A DNA stretch of 64,000 bases from Odontocerum albicorne (lineage: Eukaryota; Arthropoda; Insecta; Trichoptera; Odontoceridae): positions 16,319,327 to 16,383,326 of the forward strand of contig OX463864.1 of NCBI GenBank assembly GCA_949825065.1, read 5' to 3'. Below, piece by piece: positions 44,404 to 55,253 of the stretch. Each line of letters opens with the position of its first letter. The stretch's first letter is position 1. Position numbers and translations under genes: made by a program. Below the pieces are notes generated by a model, which saw only the letters and a program-made list of their open reading frames with translations, ran no database searches and was not told the origin of the DNA.

Positions 44404-44945
44404 AATTAGGACTCGAACTCAATATTTCCAGTTAAGAAGGCAAGTGAACTACAATTAGGACTCGAACTCAATATTCCCAGTTAAGAAGGCAAATGAACTA
44501 CAATTAGGACTCGAACTCAATATTCCCAGTTAATAAGGCAAATGAACTACAATTAGGACTCGAACTCAATATTCCCAGTTAAGAAGGCAAATGAACTACA
44601 ATTAGGACTCGAACTCAATATTCCCAGTTAAGAAGGCCAGTGAACTACAATTAGGACTCGAACTCAATATTCCCAGTTAAGAAGGCAAATGAACTACAAT
44701 TAGGACTCGAACTCAATATTCCCAGTTAAGAAGGCCAGTGAACTACAATTAGGACTCGAACTCAATATTCCCAGTTAAGAAGGCAAATGAACTACAATTA
44801 GGACTCGAACTCAATATTCCCAGTTAAGAAGGCCAGTGAACTACAATTAGGACTCGAACTTAATATTCCCAGTTAAGAAGGCAAGTGAACTACAATTAGG
44901 ACTCGAACTCAATATTCCCAGTTAAGAAGGCAAGTGAACTACAAA
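44404..44945 (-). repeat. Minisatellite, 11 x 49 bp, derived from a tRNA-like SINE head
   Basis: Unit start AGGACTCGAACTC recurs every 49 bp from 44408 to 44898. Read on the minus strand each unit is 'gtagttcacttgccttctta', then 'actgggaatattgagttcga' and 'gtcct', i.e. an anticodon-stem-like and T-arm-like stretch with a box-B variant (GAGTTCGAGTCC). The complete head, including the 'ccgtggcctcatttgtag' 5' part, occurs once at 44940-44965, so the array grew from a SINE head. Units vary at a few sites (aagtga/aaatga/cagtga). Confidence 0.9.
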
Positions 44946-45439
44946 TGAGGCCACGGATATAATGCTTTGTATTGAGAAATCTAAGACATTATTAACCGAA
45001 ATTTACCAAATATCATATAATTTGACAAATTAGTGTTTTCTTTTTGTTTTGTCTGCAGTAATAACCAGTTATTAGTTAAGTTTGGTTAAAAATAAAAAGA
45101 CACTATTTGTTCCGTACAAATTACCTGAAAAAGTGCACATTCTAATGATAAAGTATATTATAATTGAAGGTTGTATCTACTTGTCTTTCTCGGTGAAACA
45201 CGTTAGTAGCCTCCGTATATGACGGCACACTTACGGACATATACTCGTATGGTACTCGTACATGCAAAAAGAACCCAAACCAAAAACGCATTTTTCGGGT
45301 TAATCAATCCTTGCAATGAAAACGTTTAAGGGTAGTTAAGTATAATCAAATATAAGGTCTATTAAATCCTGTCTTATTGTCTCATACACACATACAAATC
45401 GAGGCGATGTTTCCTAAACAATCTCCAATTTCTAAAATG
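44946..45439. other. Spacer with paired octamers
   Basis: Two TACTCGTA octamers 11 bp apart, at 45242 and 45253. No gene recognised. Confidence 0.35.
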
Positions 45440-45715
45440 CGGGCTGGGTCTTATAAAAATGTATGATTAAATGTGAATACTACACACATACACTACACTA
45501 CACCTAAATCAGAATGCGGTACATATCAGAAGATATACATCTATTTTATTTGTAGTTCGTCTACCTTTGGTAAGTTTTCAGCGCTTTTTTTCACCAAATA
45601 TACTTTTCTTAACATATGCAGATGTGGTAAAATACCAAATGAAATCAGTCCAAGTTCCCTTGCGAAGAGTCTCCTCTCTAAACGGCACTTTATAAATTGT
45701 CCTTTATTATTATTA
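45440..45715 (+). mobile_element. LINE-M tail
   Basis: Contains 'cctaaatcagaatgcggta', 'ttcgtctacctttggtaagt' and 'aaacggcactttataaattg', ending in ATT repeats. Confidence 0.75.
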
Positions 45716-45939
45716 TTAATCTACGCAAACTCAGATAGTTGTGTCTTTCGTGCGAACTCTCTTCAATCAAGGTATTCAATTATCAATCTTTTGTTTTTTT
45801 CTGGCAGTCCATTCAATTCGCAATAGCTGCCACCAATATCTCAAAGGATCAATTATTTGTGTATTTCGTGAATTGAGTGTCCAGGTCTAGAAGTTGTTAA
45901 TAACTTTATTTATTTAAGCCCCAGTATTACCAACAATAG
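45716..45939. other. Spacer
   Basis: No gene recognised. Confidence 0.3.
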
Positions 45940-47115
45940 AGGATGCGAGTCTGAGGTGAAAAGAATAACTGGAATGACCAAAAATGCGACGTCAAGCTGA
46001 AAAAGATATGGAAGAATAGAACTATCACCATGAAAACGAAAATGCACGTATAGTAGTGAAGTTTTCGTCTTCGCAATATTCATATATGGCGTGGAGACTT
46101 GGACTCTGAGAGCGAGAAACTTAGAATAGACGCATTTGAAGTATGGTGTTGGAGAAGGAAGTTACGGATTCCATGGACAGCAAGGTGACATAACGCCTCC
46201 ATTCTCGAAGAACTGAGAATCACCAACAGATTGTCGACAATATGCCTTCGACGAATAGTCCTCCGATTCTTAGAACACATTTCTCGTGGCCAAGGAGATA
46301 GTTTGGAGAGGTTTGTGGTTACTGGAGGCGTGAAACGACGATGCACAAAAGAAAGAATCCTAAAGCGTTGGACTGACCAAGTGAGAAATGTAACTGGACT
46401 ACCTTTAACCCTTACAGGCACAGGTAAACTTCACTTATTTTTACTCAGGTTGCACAAAAAATAAAAAGTCAAGTTTCTCATTATTTTTTTTAACGTGTTT
46501 GAAAAATGATACATACAAATGCTAAATTGACATATTTCCACTTCCTCGGTAGGTCAAGGAACTCCTGGTGAGGTGGTACAACTTATGTACCACTAGTCCA
46601 TATTTCCACTGGTACTTCTAATGTACCACCAAATAATGCCGAAATACATCCAAGTAAAATGAATTCTTAACCTAAATATAAATTTACCACAATTACTGAA
46701 GTCAATTTTATCACAACATAACTATTTTTTATTAAAATTTAATACAAATATATAACGTTTTCTTTTATACGCACAAGTCGGCACACCAAGCACAACTGAC
46801 TGTCAATAATATTAGAAGCTAAATGAATTTGAACAGGACCATACCTGTAGCTGTGCGGATATGAGTCATAAGTATTATATTATACGAAGTGGTACATAAT
46901 CTGAGCGTTCGTGCAGCAATAGAGAGATGTTTAATAAGTGGTACATTGCATATACCACTCTACAGTACAGTGTCAAAAAAAGGTGGTATATAACGTGTAC
47001 CACTAAGCCTGTAAGGGTTAATAATGCCCTTCGAGCCGTAGAGTGCAGGGATGGATGGAAAGAAGGAGTCAGAGGCTATCATGGGAGTCACGATACTCAG
47101 TCAGGAGCTACACGA
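45940..47115 (+). pseudogene. LINE-H C-terminal region, split by a TTAA MITE
   Basis: With one or two frame changes it reads CESEVKRITGMTKNA, then AIFIYGVETWTLRARN, IDAFEVWCWRRKLRIPWTAR, LRITNRLSTICLRRIVLRFL, EHISRGQGDSLERFVVTGG, RWTDQVRNVTGLPL. After the insertion it continues NALRAVECRDGWKEGVRGYH. This spans the YGxExWTL to C-terminal part of an RTE-like LINE. Removing 46409-47017 and one TTAA rejoins the two halves in the same frame, so the MITE landed in a then-continuous coding region. Confidence 0.85.
46409..47017. mobile_element. piggyBac-type MITE (609 bp) with GTGGTAC repeats
   Basis: Flanked by TTAA (46405-46408 and 47018-47021), with termini CCCTTACAGGC and GCCTGTAAGGG. TTAA duplication plus CCC/GGG ends are piggyBac hallmarks. 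Subterminal copies of 'gtggtac' and its complement 'gtaccac' occur near both ends: 46572-46596 and 46606-46630 on the left, about 46890, 46938-46962 and 46982-47003 on the right. No transposase. Confidence 0.92.
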
Positions 47116-48418
47116 CAGGATGGATGGAGTATCCAAGTCTCCACAAAAATGAGAAAACGAGGGTTTTGACCAATCGGGTTAAGATTTTTTAATTTAGGTT
47201 ACCTCGATTCTTCCATATTCACATCCAGATGAAATTTTTAATTACTGCACATATACGAGTACATTGATGAACACCCGACAGCTGTTGATGTTTTTTTTTT
47301 CGTTCACACCATCAACGGAACTTCGGTAATATGGCATTTGCTCGCAAAGCCAATTTGTGTAGTATGTCAGCAAACATGTCTGCCGTTCCCACATCAAAGG
47401 TTGCAAATCTCTTAACAGTACATTAGGTTTCATCAAATTGACGAGGCAATTAAGAATAAACATTTTCATTTCACTAATTCACAAAACGAAATCCATCATC
47501 ACGATGTGACCAGCCCATACGTGACGTACCCATTTGAGAGCGAATGTGGCTGTTCATTCATCATCATCTGAGGAATAGCCTCACAATCACTTTTACACTG
47601 TGGTCCAATAAGATGAATGAAAATAGAGAAAAAAAGTTTTCAACTTGACCTAGATTCGATGAAGTTTCTCTTCTCTTGGAAACAAAAATAAAAATATATT
47701 TACAATAATAATTACACAAATCTATCCGGAACACTCGAAAATCCATTCGTAGCGAAAATAAAATAAAATCTAAAAACAATGTCCCCTCAATAATACATTA
47801 TGGTCGATAATACTATAAATAGTTCTGTTTTGTAATAACAGATGTAGCACTATTTTGATTTTTGTTAATATAATACAATGATATGAGAACTGTTACAATG
47901 CAATTATTAAATTAAAATAATTTCTTGTTTTCCACGTCTTGAAGTAGTGTTGAATAAATAATCATAGCGAGTAAAGATTTAATAGTTTTGAAATTAAGCT
48001 ATCATTAGATGTGTCGGGCGGTGTTGTTGTGTTTAGCGAGGTTTCATTTTATTTGCGAATATTACGAGTATAAAAAAATATTTTTATGAGTGTTAACCCC
48101 GTGAATATTTGACATACAAACAACTTTTTCAACTTAACAGAAACATATAAAAAAACTTTTCAATTGGCCCAGCTTTATCGTCTAAAAATATTTTCTCAAT
48201 ATTATCTCGAAGGTAAATGTGTTTTGAGAGCAACTAAATATGATTTTTTTAAATATAATTGTTTTGATTTCTTAAAAATACAATTGTCATGTACCTGTCA
48301 GATTCACCAGGCATAGCAGTAAACGTGTGGATTATATAAGTTAGGCAAATATGTTATATAATATATTCTGACTGTAACTTTTTTAGTTGCATTGCAATGT
48401 AATGTAATGCAATGTAAG
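47116..48418. other. Long spacer
   Basis: No gene recognised. TACGAGTA at 47254 and 48063. A 'gcaatgtaatgtaatgcaat' micro-repeat lies at about 48392-48415. Confidence 0.35.
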
Positions 48419-48615
48419 TATCGATTTATTTTTTCATGCTAAATATCCTCAGTGAGATACAGGCAAAAGCCTAGTTTACTGGGGATACGACAAATGAAAG
48501 GCAACAAACCCAGATCCATTAAAATTATATGTCCAAATCAAATTACCTGTTGTTTTTTCTCAAATTGTGTATATTTCTTGTCATGTGTAATAATAAATAA
48601 TAAATAAATAAATAA
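48419..48615 (+). mobile_element. Family D repeat
   Basis: Contains 'cctcagtgagatacaggcaa' to the 'aataaataaataaataaat' end. Confidence 0.8.
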
Positions 48616-48619
48616 AATG

Positions 48620-48720
48620 TGATGATTTTTTTAAAAAGGTTTCCAGTCTGGTTTTCCTTAAGGCATCTTTAACATTATCCTGATCATTGGAAGAGATTGC
48701 CACATGGCACTAAGTGTCAA
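48620..48720 (+). mobile_element. SINE-A tail
   Basis: Contains 'ggtttccagtctggttttcc' and 'gagattgccacatggcacta'. Confidence 0.7.
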
Positions 48721-48754
48721 ACTATTCAATAATAATGATAACAAAAAGGAAAAT

Positions 48755-49660
48755 CGTTGTAACGCCGTTTATAGAGCAAACTCTCCTCAAAGACCCTGTT
48801 ACTCAGGATTTGAATCAACTATTATTAAAATATTACAAATATATGTATACATACATATAAATTGTTTTTGTCATTTCATTCAACAAAGATTGAAGATGTT
48901 ATAGAGGCTGCAAAAAGACTCAAGTGGAAGTGGGCTCGACATATCGCCCGAGCAACAGACCATCGTTGGACGTATGAAGTAATCCAGTGGTACCCAATAG
49001 GTATAAAAAGGCCTGTAAGAAGACCTAAGGCGCGCTGGGTGGACGAAATACGTAAGCATGCAGGTATTATGTGGCAGCAATGTGCAAAGGACAGGATTTT
49101 GTGGAGACAACTTGGAGAGGCCTACATCCTGCAGTGGATGGGTATAGGCTGATGATGATGATGATATAAATTGAGTATAAGAATAGGAAGCTGATAGCTG
49201 CGGTCATTAGATTCGGTATTTGCACACATCTTCATATGTTCAGAAAAACATATTTGGTAAGAAAGCCGCAGAAAACTTACCGAGGGAAGACAAGCTATAA
49301 AGAAACCTTAGTAAATTTTTCGATATGTTCTAGTAACACATTTGACTTGAAGTTTAGTGTAGTATCTAGTGTTCGTATAACATCGTATATTTTGATAAAA
49401 ACCTCCGAAAAAGGGTTGTTTTAAGTCGGAACAATCAATTTATTCAATGAAAATAGAATCGACCTCAAAATTCATCTCCAAAGTATCATCTCTCAGACAC
49501 AGATCCAAAAGATACAATGGGAACATCCCATTAAAGAGGGTTGAATACAAAGATACTCGTACATAATTTGAAATCAATCCATTCACGACACTTATACCAA
49601 TATAGACTTTTTAGAAGCGGGGTAAATCTTTCAATATGTGATGATAGTCACACATTATGG
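48755..49660 (-). pseudogene. LINE-M copy interrupted by an RTE-like LINE end
   Basis: Minus-strand LINE-M: tail blocks at 48770-48864, resumed at 49174 ('gtataagaataggaagctga') and continuing through 'cagaaaaacatatttggtaa' to coding-end sequence matching 36350-36540. TACTCGTA at 49554 is a 6-bp insertion relative to the 36470 region. Confidence 0.8.
48865..49163 (+). pseudogene. RTE-like LINE C-terminus with (GAT)n tail and 10-bp target duplication
   Basis: The plus frame reads VIEAAKRLKWKWARHIARA, TDHRWTYEVIQWYPIG, KRPVRRPKARWVDEIRKHAG, then DRILWRQLGEAYILQWM before the stop. The pattern LKWxWAGHxAR...GxRxxGRPxxRWxDDIRKxAG...DRxxWxxLxEAxxxQW is the classic C-terminus of an abundant insect LINE. 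It ends in 'gatgatgatgat'. The direct repeat ATATAAATTG lies at 48855-48864 and 49164-49173. It is a severely 5'-truncated insertion into LINE-M. Confidence 0.92.
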
Positions 49661-50394
49661 TTATGATCTGAATTAGAAACTATTGTATCTTTTTTTTACT
49701 ATTTTTAAAAAGGTAACTAACTAACTTTCCCCAAAATGGAGAACGCTTTTTATATATACATTACTTTGAAAAATAATAATTGAAGATCATTGTGCTATTA
49801 TTATAAAAAAAACTTGGATTTCACGAAGCCGAATACAGAGTCGCATGAAGTTAGTGCCACGCTCTCATTGGCTCAAATTAAACGATATTCATTTCTTACC
49901 TTTTTTTGACGGTATTTTCAAAGAATTCATGTTTTTGTTTATGCCTCAGGCAAAAACATTGCCAGGAGGAAAAATTATAATGTGATCGGACCAATTTCTG
50001 TTAGAATTGTAATGATTGTTAGTGACACGCAATCCTGAGTGCCTATTTACGGATCGAAGGTTCTTTTTTTGTTATTTACGAGTATATTAAAATTTTAGAG
50101 CAGAATGAATGCGTGACTTGCCTAGAATATCTGGTATTGCAAAGAGTAAAAATGATCGGATAAACGATAAGAGTTGTAAGAGATTGATGGTATAAGCAAT
50201 GAGGACATCAGAAAAGAACGTGAATTGAAAAAAGATGATGTGTATAAGGTGAAGTAAGCAACATTTGAAACATGAAAAAAGATTTACAAAAATAATCTAT
50301 ACAAGAAGTAGAGAAAGTATGAGAAGTTTGGTAAGACCAATTAAAACGCAGCTCAACCAAACCAATCCAATTCTAAATGACGGAGGAGTGAAAC
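49661..50394. other. Spacer
   Basis: TACGAGTA at 50077; 50000-50170 resembles 41550-41800. No gene recognised. Confidence 0.35.
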
Positions 50395-50645
50395 TTGCCT
50401 TTATAAATAAATATAGATTTATTGATAACAATATATTATGTACATATATCAACATATAATATTCAGAAATTGCATACATATGAGTATGAGAATCTCAAGA
50501 TAATGGCGAACAAAATACATTTAAGAAGAAGCTATCAAAAGGTCTGGACTCATCTCATAATATCCGTCTGGTCGAGATACATCCCCACCAATAAAGGGTG
50601 AGCCCGGCCGCGAGGACACCAGATATTTTTCAGTCCACACAAATG
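50395..50645 (-). mobile_element. Family E repeat
   Basis: 'aaatatagatttattgataa' through 'atcaaaaggtctggactcat', 'gtcgagatacatccccacca' and 'gcccggccgcgaggacacca'. Best-preserved minus-strand E copy. Confidence 0.8.
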
Positions 50646-50889
50646 TTTAATGACAAAAAATAAGCAATCGATTCAGTTGATAAAATAATAGTATGTATGA
50701 CGATGTATACATATGGAAGTGGCAGAAGCTAAATACGGTATGTTAGCCGTATGTTACCAGGGTAGAATGAAGCGAAGATCGGCGCTCTCTCTGTCTACAT
50801 CAATCGGGAATGGACGTTATGTCTATGGAAGGTGGATAAATTTGACATAGGAAAAGGTAAAAAGTATGGAAAACAAGAGAATACGCGCC
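50646..50889. other. Spacer
   Basis: No feature recognised. Confidence 0.3.
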
Positions 50890-51051
<162 letters not shown>

Positions 51052-51056
51052 CTGAA

Positions 51057-51380
51057 TATAGCATAAAAGAAAAAGAAACATCTGACGACTGTATAGAGTT
51101 CTCGGAAAAATTGCACCAGGAGACCAGCTGCCTTTGTATTTTTGAAGAGTTCTGAATAGACTCTGAGTAGGGCTACATATGCAACAGATGCAAGGTGAAC
51201 GAGCATGCAGAAAAGGGTTTCTTGAATTAAAGTACCATATAATGTGACTATAAGGGCTATGTAGGACTAACAACTCTGGGCATGGCCTGATTGATGCGAA
51301 TGATGAGGTGGTGGGATCTCTGTTGCCTCCAACTGAAAACAAGTGGCATAATTCAACAATTGATGATCTGGACACGGAAA
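51057..51380. mobile_element. Decayed LINE C-terminus
   Basis: 'gagttctcggaaaaattgca', 'ccaggagaccagctgcctt' and 'gaagagttctgaatagactc' match 63270-63340 in order. 51280-51375 matches 30260-30345. Confidence 0.5.
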
Positions 51381-51995
51381 TATATGTATTTGTAATTTAA
51401 GGAAGATCTATCGTCTCTCTGAAAGATCTCCGAAAAGATTCGAGTCAAATCCCAAAAATGCAGTCCTTGTAAAATTGACCACAAACGTTCTTAAATAGGT
51501 AAAAACTTATATTTCTACAAAATAAAGAATATCTTATATCAATTGCTCCTCATCTTGGTAGATTGGTACTTGGTAGCGTATATTTGCTTGTACCTGTCAA
51601 CGAAGGGACAGCGACAATGGAATGAGGACGCTCTCAACTTCCTTTCTCCATCACCTGCAGACACCAGTTCTCGGCTCTAAAGGCGAACCGATCACTTTCA
51701 CAGTCAAACCCGGTAATGAAAAGTAGATTTGAGGTCACCTTCAAAGAATTGAAGTGATCAAGTATACAAGGTGCCTGGTACTCAAGACACGTTACAGTTG
51801 ATCCCAGATTCTATTCCCGATAGACTCACTATCAATCTGGTTTTAGTGTCTGACCTTATTTCAGTTACATTTATGTTTTATAATGTATTGGTTGCTTAAA
51901 ACGTTCACTGCTGACCTAATACAGATCAAATCGTCGTTTTTAATACAGATCCGATCGTCGTTGCTAATACAGATCAAATCGCATCGCCATTCCAA
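51381..51995. other. Spacer
   Basis: 'taatacagatcaaatcgtcg' is locally repeated three times at 51918-51980. No gene recognised. Confidence 0.35.
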
Positions 51996-52310
51996 CATCA
52001 ATTCAGTTAAAACTCGAAGTTGTGTCGTGAAGTTTTTTTTAAGGGAGTGAGCTGTTGCACACCAGCAAAAGGCCACGCCGTTTTACTGGATCCGATGACA
52101 AACCGGTTGCGGGTTCAATCCCCGCAGGAACCCAGATTTTTTTTAATAGGATTCCAGTCTGGTTAACACTAAGAGCCTATAAAAACATCTTTCTGGTTGG
52201 TTGGAAGAAATTGCCACATTTTAATAAACTCGCCAGGTTAAAAAAAAAACCGAAGTGAGAAGATTGGAGCACACCGGCATGTTTTTTTTTTTTTCATTTT
52301 TTTAGAAGAA
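51996..52310 (-). mobile_element. SINE-B with a nested SINE-A fragment
   Basis: SINE-B minus-strand sequence (51996-52105) is interrupted after 'ggatccgatgacaaaccg' and resumes at about 52244 with 'ccgaagtgagaagattggag'. The intervening 52106-52243 is a plus-strand SINE-A lacking its 5' head: box B GGTTCAATCCC, 'attccagtctggttaacac', 'ggttggttggaagaaattgc' and a poly-A end. AAACCG flanks it on both sides. Confidence 0.85.
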
Positions 52311-52322
52311 TATATAGTAATA

Positions 52323-53240
52323 GGTTAGTCAAAAAGTTTTGAAAGCGACATCTATGGAGCAGTAGAAAAACCAAAAATTCTACGCCATTTTAATATTTCA
52401 TCTTTCATAAGAACGTACTCAAAATTTCATTTCGATCTGTCAATTCATTCTTTGTTTACAAGCCATTTGAAGTTGACGTGTCAGTGTATTTTTTAACAAT
52501 GGAAGAATCCGAATATCGTGCAGTGATTAAATTCTTTGTTTTAGAAGGTTTATCGGCTACTGAGATCCATGCAAAGATAGTGAAAGTATTAAAGGAGTCT
52601 TGTCCTTCATTTCCAACCGTTCACCGATGGGTTTTGGAGTTTAAGCGTGGCCGTACAAGCGTTGAAGACGATCCACGCTCAGGACGTCCAAAAAGTGCAT
52701 CAACACCAGAAATCATAGCGAAAATACAGGATATGGTTTTGGAAGATCATCGATCGACTGTGGATGTGATAGCTGACACCATAGGCATCTCACATGGAAC
52801 AACATGGCATATTTTGACTGAAGTTTTGGGTTTCAAAAAACTGTGTGCACAATGGGTGCCGCATTTGCTAACAATGCAACAAAAACACGTTCGAATGCGA
52901 CTTTCTGAGCCACATTTGGAGCAATTTCGAAAGGATAAAAAGAGTTTTCTGCGTCGATTCATCACTATGGATGAGACTTGGGTCTACCACCATGACCCTG
53001 AATCAAAACAAGAGGCTAAGGAGTGGTGTGAACCAGGCACTTTGGCTCCAAAGCGAGTTCGTGTCTAGAAATCGGCCAAGAAGGTGTTAGCGTCAGTTTT
53101 TTGGGATGCAAAAGGAATTTTATTGATAGATTATCTCCAAACTGGTAAGACAATCAACTCTGATTATTATTGTGACATTTTGGACCAGTTGGATGAAAAA
53201 AATTGTGAAAAAAGACCCGGTTTGCAGAAGAAGAGCAACC
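52323..53240 (+). pseudogene. mariner transposase 1, premature stop and 3' truncation
   Basis: The start at 52499 gives MEESEYRAVIKFFVLEG; an upstream in-frame ATG at 52478 is probably UTR. Helix-turn-helix region residues 1-115, linker DDPRSGRPKS (57-66), WVPHLL (119-124), and the first catalytic Asp in TMDETWVYHHDPESK (D158). A TAG at 53066-53068 replaces residue 190, after which the same frame continues KSAKKVLASVFWDAKGILL and YYCDILDQLDE. Similarity ends near 53240, before the second and third catalytic residues. The 5' terminus 'ggttagtcaaaaagttttg' begins after TA at 52321-52322; no 3' terminus remains. The DDE domain is incomplete, so the element is dead. Confidence 0.9.
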
Positions 53241-53280
53241 TTTGGATCTGGGAATCAAACATAAAGAAAAATATATTTTG

Positions 53281-53616
53281 AAATAAAAATATAATATAAT
53301 ATAATGGTATTTAAACAGTAATAGTAAAGTACACCCATAATAATATAATATACTATAATGGTATTTAAACAGTAATAGTCAAGTACACCCATAATAATAT
53401 AATAAACTATAATGGTATTTAAACAGTAATAGTCAAGTACACCCATAATAATATAATATACTATAATGGTATTTAAACAGTAATAGTCAAGTACACCCAT
53501 AATAATATAATAAACTATAATGGTATTTAAACAGTAATAGTCAAGTACACCCATAATAATATAATAAACTAAAATGGTATTTAAACAGTAATAGTCAAGT
53601 ACACCCATAATAATTT
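53281..53616. repeat. Tandem array, 6 x 54 bp, at the mariner break
   Basis: Units start at 53307, 53361, 53415, 53469, 53523 and 53577, with landmark 'ggtatttaaacagtaatagt' and 'caagtacacccataataa'. Period 54 is 18 codons, hence a false 117-codon minus-strand frame. It begins about 40 bp after mariner similarity is lost. Confidence 0.95.
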
Positions 53617-53970
53617 TTTAGGCACTCATGTCTGTATTAATGTGTTATTTTATTTATATTAAGATAATGAAAATTTTAAATGTCTAGTATTTACTAAAAT
53701 AAACGCGGTCGGCTATCTGCAATGAATTTTCAGTATAAAAATAAAAAAAAAAACCCGGACGAACTATTATACATAAAAGCTTTTATGGTACAGACAACGC
53801 GAGTGTGTACGTTTAAAATCGTATGCAGTTGTATGTACTCGTACGAGTACGGCTATCAAATTCGTCGGGAGTTATTACGTAACAAGCTATAGTCACTCTT
53901 TGCGATGTGACTAGGGTCACGCCGGGGCTATACTGATTCATGCATGTTACTGTAGCTTGCGATAATATTA
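53617..53970. other. Spacer with tandem octamers
   Basis: 53836-53849 reads TACTCGTACGAGTA, two octamers fused as a palindrome. The TA at 53969-53970 is the mariner target site. Confidence 0.5.
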
Positions 53971-55251
53971 GGTCCTTACATATGAAATTGGCGTTTTGTT
54001 TGGGAGGAACATAAAGTTGATTTTTTTTTAATATAATATATTTATTTAATCAAAGTATGTACCATTGCTATCTATGCACTTTTGCCATCTCATAGGTAGT
54101 TCATCGATCCCTTTACTAAAAAAACCATTCGGACGGGAATCAATAAAATCTTTGAAGTCGGTTTGGACTGCCCCATCGGAGTTGAATTTTTTCCCTTGCA
54201 AGAAGTTATCCAAATTTCGAAAAAAATAGTAATCTGTTGGGGCAAGGTCCGGAGAGTACGGTGGATGTCTTAGACATTCCAATTGAAGCTCTTCTAATTT
54301 GGTAGCCGTCTGTTGTGCAGTGTGTGGTCTAGCGTTATCATGAAGCAGCAGTGGCCTAGAGCGATTAACCAGCCTCGGTTGTTTAGCAGCTAGCTTTTCC
54401 ACCATGGTTTGCAGTTGCTGACAATAGACATCTGCCGTAATCGTCTGGCCAGATTAAGGAAAGCTGTAGTGAACGACACCAGCACTAGTCCACCAAACGC
54501 TCACAAGTAACTTTTTTGGAGTCAATTTTCGCTTGGGGCATGGTTTGGCTGGTTCGGCAGGGTTCAGCCATAGCGATGAGCGCTTCCGATTATCATACAG
54601 GATCCACTTTTCATCACAGGTAATGATTCGATTCAAAATCCCTTCATTATTGTGCCGGTTGAGTAATGCAACGCAGCAGTCAACGCGCGTTTGTTGATTT
54701 GCTTCACTCAATTCGTGAGGTACCCACCTTTCAAGCTTTTTCACCTTCCTAATTTGCTTCAAGTGGATTAAAACAGTTTTATCACTAACACCGCAGCCTG
54801 CAGCTAACTCGGACGTGGTTTGCGATGGATCCGCTTCCACAATAGCCTTCAATTCTTCATTATCAACTTTGGTCTCCGGCCGTCCACGGGGCTTGTTCTG
54901 CAGATCGAAATTTCCAGAACGAAAACGTTGGAACCAAAAACGCACTGTGTTTTCTTTTGCGGCACCGTCGCCATACACATTATTAATCCTTCCAGCCGTT
55001 TCTGCAGCACTGGTGCCACGGTGGAACTCGTACTCGTAAATAACGCGATATTTCAAGTTTTCCATTTTGTAAACTGAGTGACGCAAAGAAAAAAAATGAT
55101 TGCGGAAAAAAAAAAAGAATTATAATTTTCGAAACACAAATACTTGAGTAAATAGCTGTATAAATTTGAATTTGGAATTCCTAACCAAAGAGAATATATT
55201 TGAGATCAAAGTTGCCAGTACGGCAAAACGCCAATTTCATATGTAAGGACC
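53971..55251 (-). mobile_element. Nearly intact mariner (1281 bp) with perfect 28-bp termini
   Basis: Terminal inverted repeats beginning GGTCCTTACATATGAAATTG are 28 bp and perfectly complementary at 53971-53998 and 55224-55251. TA lies immediately outside at both ends (53969-53970, 55252-55253). Size and coding layout are those of a complete mariner. Perfect termini imply a young insertion. Confidence 0.97.
54046..55065 (-). pseudogene. mariner transposase 2, one in-frame stop, otherwise complete
   Basis: Start at MENLKYRVIYEYEF (55065); a further in-frame ATG lies seven codons upstream at 55086. N-terminal helix-turn-helix domains occupy residues 1-110 (WFQRFRSGNFDL at 45-55, GRPETKV linker), and the WVPHEL motif is at 114-119. 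The catalytic triad is complete: D151 (TCDEKW), D243 (HDN) and D278 (LAPTD), giving the mariner D,D34D spacing. The frame ends FDSNG-type NGTYFD. A single TAA at 54454-54456 replaces residue 204 in a conserved Pro-rich turn; both sides are in the same frame with no indel. Overall similarity is to the cecropia-type mariners that include human SETMAR's transposase part, by my recollection of the family. It cuts and pastes the element when intact. Confidence 0.93.
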
Positions 55252-55253
55252 TA

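Noticed and set aside
44404..44945. Possible CRISPR or tRNA gene cluster
   Set aside because: The units are 49-bp direct repeats without spacers. Each has only a partial tRNA-like stretch lacking acceptor and D arms.
53255..53608. 117-codon minus-strand frame with MGVLDYYCLNTI repeats
   Set aside because: Artefact of the 54-bp period.
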